Source: Carboxylicivirga marina (GTDB taxonomy: Bacteria; Bacteroidota; Bacteroidia; Bacteroidales; Marinilabiliaceae). From it: DNA of 40,276 nt. The notes under the pieces were generated by a model. It was not told the DNA's origin, made no database searches, and saw only the letters and a list, made by a program, of their open reading frames with translations. The stretch lies in NCBI RefSeq assembly GCF_016612505.1, contig NZ_JAENRR010000046.1, positions 1 through 40,276 of the forward strand, in the 5' to 3' direction. This document shows, one piece after another, positions 34,650 through 40,276 of this stretch (the stretch's first letter is position 1; each line of letters starts with the position of its first letter). A program made the position numbers and the translations under genes.

Positions 34650-35162
34650 ATGATTATGCAACCAAAAGTTAGTATTATTATGGGGAGCACGTCTGACCTT
34701 CCGGTGATGAAGAAGGCGGCTGATTTTTTAAATGATCTGAAGATTCCATTCGAAATCAATGCTCTTTCGGCTCACAGAACACCTGCTCAAGTTGAAACTT
34801 TTGCAAAAGGTGCGGAAGATCGCGGTATTAAAGTGATTATTGCGGCAGCTGGAATGGCAGCTCACTTACCGGGCGTAATTGCTTCGATGGTTAAGATCCC
34901 TGTAATTGGTGTACCTATCAATGCCAGCCTTGATGGTATGGATGCTTTATTATCTATTGCTCAAATGCCTCCGGGAATTCCTGTAGCAACAGTAGGTATT
35001 AATGGTGCTCAGAACGCAGGTATTTTAGCTGCTCAAATGATTGCAACGGGTGATGCTGAAACATCGCAGAAGTTAGCTAACTTCAAAGAAAGCCTGAAAG
35101 ATAAGATTGTGAAGGCCAATGAAGATTTAAAAGAAGTAAAATATGAGTTCAAAACGAACTAA
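34650..35162 (+). CDS. purE: N5-carboxyaminoimidazole ribonucleotide mutase (class I PurE)
   Basis: A 170-residue enzyme of de novo purine synthesis that moves the carboxyl of N5-CAIR to form CAIR. VSIIMGSTSDLPVM and ALSAHRTP are the substrate phosphate and catalytic histidine motifs, and AAAGMAAHLPGVIAS is the third. I start at ATG 34650 (MIMQPKVSII); a longer frame from TTG 34590 adds residues without family match and overlaps the putative promoter. A second ATG at 34656 is equally possible. Its usual partner purK is not in this window. A strong terminator follows. Confidence 0.95.
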   Translation: MIMQPKVSIIMGSTSDLPVMKKAADFLNDLKIPFEINALSAHRTPAQVETFAKGAEDRGIKVIIAAAGMAAHLPGVIASMVKIPVIGVPINASLDGMDALLSIAQMPPGIPVATVGINGAQNAGILAAQMIATGDAETSQKLANFKESLKDKIVKANEDLKEVKYEFKTN

Positions 35163-35177
35163 TATTTAAACTGGAAG

Positions 35178-35214
35178 AAAAAAAAAGAGCTTGCTGCAGC
35201 AAGCTCTTTTTTTT
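35178..35214. terminator. Strong bidirectional terminator
   Basis: GAGCTTGCTGCAGCAAGCTC (35187-35206) is a perfect 20-bp palindrome with an A run before it and a T run after it. It serves purE on the plus strand and the SPOR lipoprotein gene on the minus strand. Confidence 0.92.
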
Positions 35215-35226
35215 GTATCTATACTT

Positions 35227-35658
35227 TTACTTTTTAACTAATAACCATACATCATCGCGTCCTTCATTATTTCTGGCCGACCGCAACTCACTATATGCTT
35301 CTTTACGATCGTAAAAGGATTTATATGATACTTTGTAAAACTCACCATTTGGACCACCAGGACGCTCAATCACCTGAGCATTAAAACCATCGGCCATTAG
35401 TTTGCTTTTAAAAACATCTGCATTATGTCGCTTAGCAAAACTGCCAGCAATTAAGAAATACTTATCGGCTGGCTTTGGCGGCTCTGGCTCTACCTCTTTT
35501 ATCTCAGGCTTTACCTCTTTTTTAACAGTATCTTTCTCAACCTTCTTTTGAACAACAGCCGTTTTAACTGGTTTTTTAGCCTTTTCAGCAGGCTTATCCT
35601 TACATCCTGCCCCAATTAACAAAGCAACAATGGCAAGACTTGTTATTATCTTTCTCAT
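35227..35658 (-). CDS. SPOR-domain lipoprotein
   Basis: A 143-residue exported protein. I start at the ATG at 35658 because MRKIITSLAIVALLIGAGC is a complete lipoprotein signal peptide with lipobox IGAGC; the longer frame to 35688 adds MFFLKRNQTS in front. After the cysteine there is a lysine, proline, valine and glutamate-rich linker (about 20-60), then a SPOR domain (KYFLIAGSFAKRHNADVFKS to the end). SPOR domains bind denuded septal peptidoglycan, so a role at division or in the envelope is likely. It is a single-gene unit on the minus strand, ended by the shared terminator. Confidence 0.9.
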   Translation of the reverse strand: MRKIITSLAIVALLIGAGCKDKPAEKAKKPVKTAVVQKKVEKDTVKKEVKPEIKEVEPEPPKPADKYFLIAGSFAKRHNADVFKSKLMADGFNAQVIERPGGPNGEFYKVSYKSFYDRKEAYSELRSARNNEGRDDVWLLVKK

Positions 35659-35788
35659 ACTTGTTTGATTGCGTTTTAAAAAGAACATCTATATGTTCAA
35701 CAAATTCAATGCAAGCATAAAAGTAAGGAAATTGGTATTGCTTCGCAATTTTTATAACAAGTATATGTTCTGGTTTCAACTGGCTTTG

Positions 35789-36487
35789 CTAAATCACATA
35801 TTTATAACCGACTCCTTTTATAGTTTTAATGTGATCCTGACCAATTTTCTCCCGCAATTTACGAATGTGTACATCAATGGTACGGTCGCCAACAATGATG
35901 TTATCACCCCAAACTGAATTATATATCTCATCACGGGTAAACACCTTTTCGGGTTTCGAGGCCAATAACACTAACAATTCAAATTCTTTTTTTGGCAGTA
36001 TGAGCTCTTCGCCTGAATTTATAATCAGGTAACGCTCACGATCAATAACTAGTTCTCCAATTTTTATAACATCACCATCTTCAGGCTCGGCCACCGCATC
36101 ACCCAAACGATACCTCTTTAGTAGTGCCTTGGCACGAGATATCAATACCTTTGGTTTTATTGGCTTAGTGATGTAATCGTCAGCTCCGGCTTCAAACCCC
36201 GCAATTTGGGAGTAATCCTCACCCCGTGCAGTTAAAAAAGCAACAATTGAATTCTTTAGTGCCGGTATTTTCTTTATCTCTTCGCAGGTTTCAATGCCAT
36301 CCATCTCTGGCATCATCACATCTAAGATGATTAATTCCGGAATTTCTGCTTCAGCAATAGCTATAGCTTCCTGACCATTTGAGGCCGTAAGTACCTGAAA
36401 ACCTTCCTTACGCATATTATAACTAATAAACTCCACTATATCAGGCTCATCATCAACCAGAAGAACTTTGTAATTTTCTACATTCAT
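35789..36487 (-). CDS. phoB: Response regulator, PhoB/OmpR family
   Basis: A 232-residue transcription factor. The receiver domain has DDE (12-14), the phosphoacceptor D56 (LIILDVMMPEMDG) and the lysine of DYITKPIKP. The C-terminal winged helix has LILPKKEFELLVLLASKPEK, the recognition helix VDVHIRKLREKIG-like segment and the wing IKGVGYKYVI. It pairs with the PhoR-like kinase upstream (79-bp gap) and lies near a phosphate transporter. The PhoB label is an inference from that context. Confidence 0.85.
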   Translation of the reverse strand: MNVENYKVLLVDDEPDIVEFISYNMRKEGFQVLTASNGQEAIAIAEAEIPELIILDVMMPEMDGIETCEEIKKIPALKNSIVAFLTARGEDYSQIAGFEAGADDYITKPIKPKVLISRAKALLKRYRLGDAVAEPEDGDVIKIGELVIDRERYLIINSGEELILPKKEFELLVLLASKPEKVFTRDEIYNSVWGDNIIVGDRTIDVHIRKLREKIGQDHIKTIKGVGYKYVI

Positions 36488-36566
36488 TATAAAAAAGTTT
36501 CATACGAAAGTAAGTATTGAGTTTAACAAATAGTTTCGTATAGGTTATGGTTCTATTATCTTAATC

Positions 36567-37604
36567 TTAATTTGCTTTTTCCAGGGTAAAGGAAAATACC
36601 GTGCCCTGGCCTATTGTACTTCTTACATTTATTCGTTGTCCGTGTGCTTCAATCAGGTGCTTAACTATCGCCAGTCCTAAACCGGTACCACCTTCTTCGC
36701 GACTTCGACTCTTATCGGCCCGATAGAATCGTTCAAAAATACGTGGCAGACTTTCTTCTGCTATTCCAATGCCAGTATCTTTCACCTCTACTAATATCCG
36801 ATTATCCATATTAAAGAAGCTCACTTCAGTAGTGCCTCCGTTTCGTCCATAGTTAATCGAGTTAACTACTAAATTACTAACAACTTGAAAGATGCGTTGT
36901 TTATCCGCCATCACAAAATGCTGATTACCACCTCCTTCGCCATAACTCAATTTAATACGACGTTTACTGGCTCGTATCTCCTGCAATTCAAACACATCAT
37001 CTATCAACTGATGTAAATTAAACACCTCGGGATGCAGTTCCAGTTCGCCGGCTTCAAGTTTTGAAATTGATTCTAAATCCTCGATTATACCAATCATTCG
37101 ATCGATACTTTTTTCGGTACGCGTGAGATAGCGCATATTAATATTTGGGTCTTCAATACCGCCATCGAGCAAAGTCAGAATATAGCCCTGGATGTTAAAT
37201 ATTGGTGTTTTCAACTCATGCGATACATTGCCAAGAAACTCCTTCCGGTATTTCTCCATTTGCTTTAACTCTTGAATTTCCAGGGTTCTATCGTGCATCC
37301 AGTTCACTACTTCACGATTAACAGTTGATAAAATATCATCAGACCCGGATGATTCAATAACTTCTTCTTCCTTATTATCACGTCCATAAATAGTCTGATA
37401 CAATGGCTTTATTTTACTATAAATAAATGAGTTGATAAAATAATTAACCAAAGCAAATGATACCGCAAAGAATACCGGAACCGAAATAGCTAATGAGTAA
37501 TACAAATTTGGGCTGAAGTAATTAACACCGAAAAACACAAAAGCCAATATTAGAAAACCGATAGCTACAAAGCCGGCTATTTTTTGTGGTTCAAGAGATT
37601 TCAT
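36567..37604 (-). CDS. phoR: Sensor histidine kinase, PhoR-like
   Basis: I start at the ATG at 37604 (345 residues, MKSLEPQKIAGFVAIGF); the frame continues to 37631, adding nine residues. Two membrane helices (about 9-27 and 39-62 of the shorter protein) have only a short loop between them, as in PhoR. Then come a linker, the H-box NVSHELKTPIFNIQGY (H138 in the longer numbering), the N-box VSNLVVNSINYG, DTGIGI and GGTGLGLAIVKHL, followed by QGTVFSFTL. The sequence FNIQGY after the H-box is typical of PhoR and ResE-like kinases. Adjacent to the PhoB-like regulator and divergent from the phosphate transporter. Confidence 0.88.
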   Translation of the reverse strand: MKSLEPQKIAGFVAIGFLILAFVFFGVNYFSPNLYYSLAISVPVFFAVSFALVNYFINSFIYSKIKPLYQTIYGRDNKEEEVIESSGSDDILSTVNREVVNWMHDRTLEIQELKQMEKYRKEFLGNVSHELKTPIFNIQGYILTLLDGGIEDPNINMRYLTRTEKSIDRMIGIIEDLESISKLEAGELELHPEVFNLHQLIDDVFELQEIRASKRRIKLSYGEGGGNQHFVMADKQRIFQVVSNLVVNSINYGRNGGTTEVSFFNMDNRILVEVKDTGIGIAEESLPRIFERFYRADKSRSREEGGTGLGLAIVKHLIEAHGQRINVRSTIGQGTVFSFTLEKAN

Positions 37605-37750
37605 AATTATACGACATTTTATCAAAAGCACATGTAAGCATTAGTTTCGTGTAAATAATACCAACGCACATCAACAAAGTTATAGGAATTATTGCCTTAT
37701 TAACCCTATTACAAGAATATTGCGCATGTTAAAACAATGTTAAGCGTACA

Positions 37751-37782
37751 TTTCATTACATGACTGATATTAGATACATTTG
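37751..37782 (+). promoter_or_regulatory. Promoter of the phosphate transporter gene
   Basis: TTTC (37751-37754), a 20-bp spacer and TACATTTG (37775-37782) closely match the Bacteroidota consensus TTTG-N19-21-TAnnTTTG. The predicted start is about 90 bases before the ATG at 37881. On the other strand TAACTTTG (37682-37675) could be the -7 box for the kinase gene, without a clear -33 box. Confidence 0.55.
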
Positions 37783-37880
37783 CAATAAGCCATACAAAAG
37801 AGATAGTAACGTAAACTTAACATTCACTTTCTCGTCACGAGTGAGTATCCGCCTATCTTTGGCATTAAACAATAGTAATT

Positions 37881-40169
37881 ATGACATTAATTTGGATAGC
37901 AGTTATACTTCTTGGACTTTTAGCGGTGGTCGATTTAGTTGTTGGTGTTTCTAACGATGCTGTTAACTTTTTAAATGCGGCTATTGGCTCGCGAGCCGCT
38001 CGCCGACGATTAGTGTACTGGGTTGCTGCTATTGGCTTACTGATTGGCTCTTTGTTATCGGCCAACATGATGGAAGTGGCCAGAAAGGGGGTAATTTACC
38101 CCTCCAGTTTTGCTTTTACAGAACTTATGATTGTGTTTGTGGCTGTTATGCTGGTCGATGTCATTCTCATTGACAGTTTCAATACACTTGGTTTCCCTAC
38201 CTCAACAACCATAGCTATTGTATTTGAATTACTTGGAGGCGCCATGGCGCTTTCGATCATTAAGAAACAAGAGGCTCGTATTGATGGCATCACCGTTGAG
38301 CAAATGATCAATACCGATAAGGCCTTTGTGATATTAGCCGGTATTTTACTATCCATTTTCCTGGCTTTTGTGGTAGGTATTATTGTGCAATTTATTACAC
38401 GTACCATTTTCAGCTTTAATTATCAGCGTCGATTTAAATACCTGTTTGCACTGGTTGGTGGTTTAGCCATCACGGTTATTGTATTTATGATACTAAAAAA
38501 GGGATTGGGCAACACCAGTATTTTCGACACTTACGACTGGTACGAACATGTGGTTTATTTTCAAACTGAAATCTTATTTGGTGTTTTTGCCTTTTCAACA
38601 TTTATCTTTTTATTCCTCAGCTTATCGTTTAATATCGATGTGCCTCGCATCGTTGTACTATTTGGCACCTTCGCATTGGCCATGTCCTTTGCTGCCAACG
38701 ACTTGGTTAATTTCATAGGCATCCCATTATCGGCTATTGAGAGCTTCAAAGAATACATAGCATCAGGGCATTCATCACCCGACACCTTCTCGATGGCCTT
38801 TATTAATGACAATGTCGTGAGGAAAGATATATTTAATGATTATACCTATACGGGCATCTTTACACTCTCAGCTATAATCATGACCATTACGCTTTTTAAA
38901 TCTAAAAAAGCCAGAAGTGTAACCGAAACCGAAGTATACCTGGGCAGACAAACTACAGGTTATGAACGCTTTGAGCCCTCTCATCTATCGCGTGTTATTG
39001 TGCGAAACTTTTTACATTTCCATAGCCTGGTTATTAGTATTCTTCCAAAGAAAGCTGTTAACTTCTTTGATTCACGTTATCAAAAAGACGACACCATGGA
39101 AGCCAGTACAGTGGATGGCGTTATTTATTTTGATAATGTTAGAGCTGCAGTAAATCTGGTTGTAGCCAGTATCCTTATTTCTTTAGGTACCTATATGCAG
39201 TTCCCATTATCTACAACTTTTGTGGTGTTTATGGTGGCCATGGGAACATCCTTGGCTGATCAGGCCTGGGGGCGCGAAAGTGCAGTGTATCGGGTATCGG
39301 GTGTTTTATCCATATTAGGCGGATGGTTTTTCACAGCATGCCTGGCTTTTATAGGCGCTTTTATATTTACATACATCATTTGGTATGGTGGATGGTTAGC
39401 TGCCATCGGCTTAAGTATAATTGCCGGTGTAACACTATTTTTAACCCGTAAGTACCATTCGCGAAAACAAGAAGAAAAGCGCTTACTAAAAGAAGAATTT
39501 CAGGATGAAGCAGACAACAACCTCGACCATTTAAAAGAGTCAGGCAGTGAGCAGATACGCAGAAACCTGCAGGAAGCATCTAAAATATTCTACCTCAGCT
39601 TGCAAGGATTTATCGACGAAGATGTAAGGCAACTGCATGAAGCACACAACAAAGCGCTTCTGTTAGACAAATATACAAGAAGCAGTAAGTCAAAATTCTT
39701 CTATGCATACGCCAAAGTAACCGAAGAAGGCATCGACTCAGGTCAGTATTTCATTCAGGCATTTGATTACCTGACCGAATTAATTGGCTGCTTAACAAAT
39801 ATTACGCAACCACTATACGAACACATCGAAAACCAACACAAAGGGATGACCAAATCGCAACGTATCGATTTGCAAGAGTTATTGGATGAGATGTCGGGTT
39901 ATTTTAATCACATCATCCATGTTGAAAAAGAGCAGAAGTTTGAGTTGGTAAATGAAATGATTAGCAAGCAAAACTTCTTAATCAGTTTCCAGGATAGTTT
40001 GCGTCGTAACCAGATTAAACGCATTCAAAAAGGCGAAGGAAAAACACGTGTTAGCATCTTATTTATGGATGTACTTGCCGAAATAAAGAATATCTTATTG
40101 TACTCAATAAATCTTCTTAAAGCACATCGCGACTTTACCATATCATATCGCTCTTCAAATTCAGGGTAA
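37881..40169 (+). CDS. PiT-family inorganic phosphate transporter with PhoU-like tail
   Basis: A 762-residue membrane protein. The two inverted PiT signatures are seen as LVVGVSNDAVNFLNAAIGS (about 20-40) and AMSFAANDLVNFIGIPLSA, with about ten membrane helices through roughly residue 530. The C-terminal 220 residues are soluble, helical and charged (starting about HSRKQEEKRLLKEEF) and resemble PhoU-like domains of Bacteroidota transporters of about 750 residues. PiT proteins import metal-phosphate with protons. The tail probably gates or senses transport, a role inferred from PhoU. The neighbouring PhoBR-like pair, read divergently, probably controls it. The gene ends about 100 bp before the window edge, where nothing else is seen. 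Confidence 0.92.
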   Translation: MTLIWIAVILLGLLAVVDLVVGVSNDAVNFLNAAIGSRAARRRLVYWVAAIGLLIGSLLSANMMEVARKGVIYPSSFAFTELMIVFVAVMLVDVILIDSFNTLGFPTSTTIAIVFELLGGAMALSIIKKQEARIDGITVEQMINTDKAFVILAGILLSIFLAFVVGIIVQFITRTIFSFNYQRRFKYLFALVGGLAITVIVFMILKKGLGNTSIFDTYDWYEHVVYFQTEILFGVFAFSTFIFLFLSLSFNIDVPRIVVLFGTFALAMSFAANDLVNFIGIPLSAIESFKEYIASGHSSPDTFSMAFINDNVVRKDIFNDYTYTGIFTLSAIIMTITLFKSKKARSVTETEVYLGRQTTGYERFEPSHLSRVIVRNFLHFHSLVISILPKKAVNFFDSRYQKDDTMEASTVDGVIYFDNVRAAVNLVVASILISLGTYMQFPLSTTFVVFMVAMGTSLADQAWGRESAVYRVSGVLSILGGWFFTACLAFIGAFIFTYIIWYGGWLAAIGLSIIAGVTLFLTRKYHSRKQEEKRLLKEEFQDEADNNLDHLKESGSEQIRRNLQEASKIFYLSLQGFIDEDVRQLHEAHNKALLLDKYTRSSKSKFFYAYAKVTEEGIDSGQYFIQAFDYLTELIGCLTNITQPLYEHIENQHKGMTKSQRIDLQELLDEMSGYFNHIIHVEKEQKFELVNEMISKQNFLISFQDSLRRNQIKRIQKGEGKTRVSILFMDVLAEIKNILLYSINLLKAHRDFTISYRSSNSG

Positions 40170-40276
40170 TAATGATTGGCAATATTAAGTTTTAAATAAT
40201 TGGAGTTACCCCATTTTTTTAAGTAAATCCAAAAGTTAGCTGAGATTCCTTTCTTTGCTTATATGCCTTGGGTTTA

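Overview
The window is about 40 kb of a Bacteroidota chromosome, perhaps of the Marinilabiliales/Bacteroidales kind (the phylum is fairly safe, the order is a guess). The evidence is an HU-HIG type DNA-binding protein, a phosphate permease with a PhoU-like tail, a membrane-anchored MutS homologue, AT-rich start regions without strong Shine-Dalgarno sequences, and promoters of the TAnnTTTG kind. No rRNA, tRNA or CRISPR array was seen.

Region 1 (1-8863) is a comM gene (YifB/ComM Mg-chelatase-like AAA+ helicase) cut in two by a 7.1-kb integrated element (about 1041-8162). Removing the element at a shared GATG restores a 512-codon frame. The element encodes a 550-aa large serine integrase beside its right end, a small resolvase near its left end, a GIY-YIG nuclease, an HNH-like protein that lacks its catalytic histidines, a zinc-ribbon protein, a winged-helix protein, three proteins I do not recognise, and a 1.36-kb gene-free stretch packed with inverted repeats. 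On the minus strand that stretch holds at least three terminator-like hairpins and a candidate iteron region. No relaxase or transfer gene is visible.

Region 2 (8864-11749) has an HU-like protein gene, then a putative abortive-infection membrane protein gene flanked by a 54-bp imperfect direct repeat plus an inverted relative of it, then inorganic pyrophosphatase.

Region 3 (11746-24906, all minus strand) is a complete C5 heme pathway: hemA-hemC-hemD-hemB-hemL-hemE-hemN, a terminator and an array of four palindromes, then hemH-hemG, a small four-helix membrane protein with conserved-looking histidines, and a two-component system close enough to be cotranscribed. Together these genes convert glutamyl-tRNA to protoheme.

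Region 4 (25144-34416, minus strand) is housekeeping: parE-parC-aroK, a membrane MutS-like ATPase overlapping obg, adk and hpt. purE (plus strand) diverges from hpt and ends at a strong bidirectional terminator.

Region 5 (35227-40169) has a SPOR-domain lipoprotein, a PhoB/PhoR-like two-component pair, and a divergent PiT-family phosphate transporter with a PhoU-like C-terminal region, which together look like a phosphate-response module.
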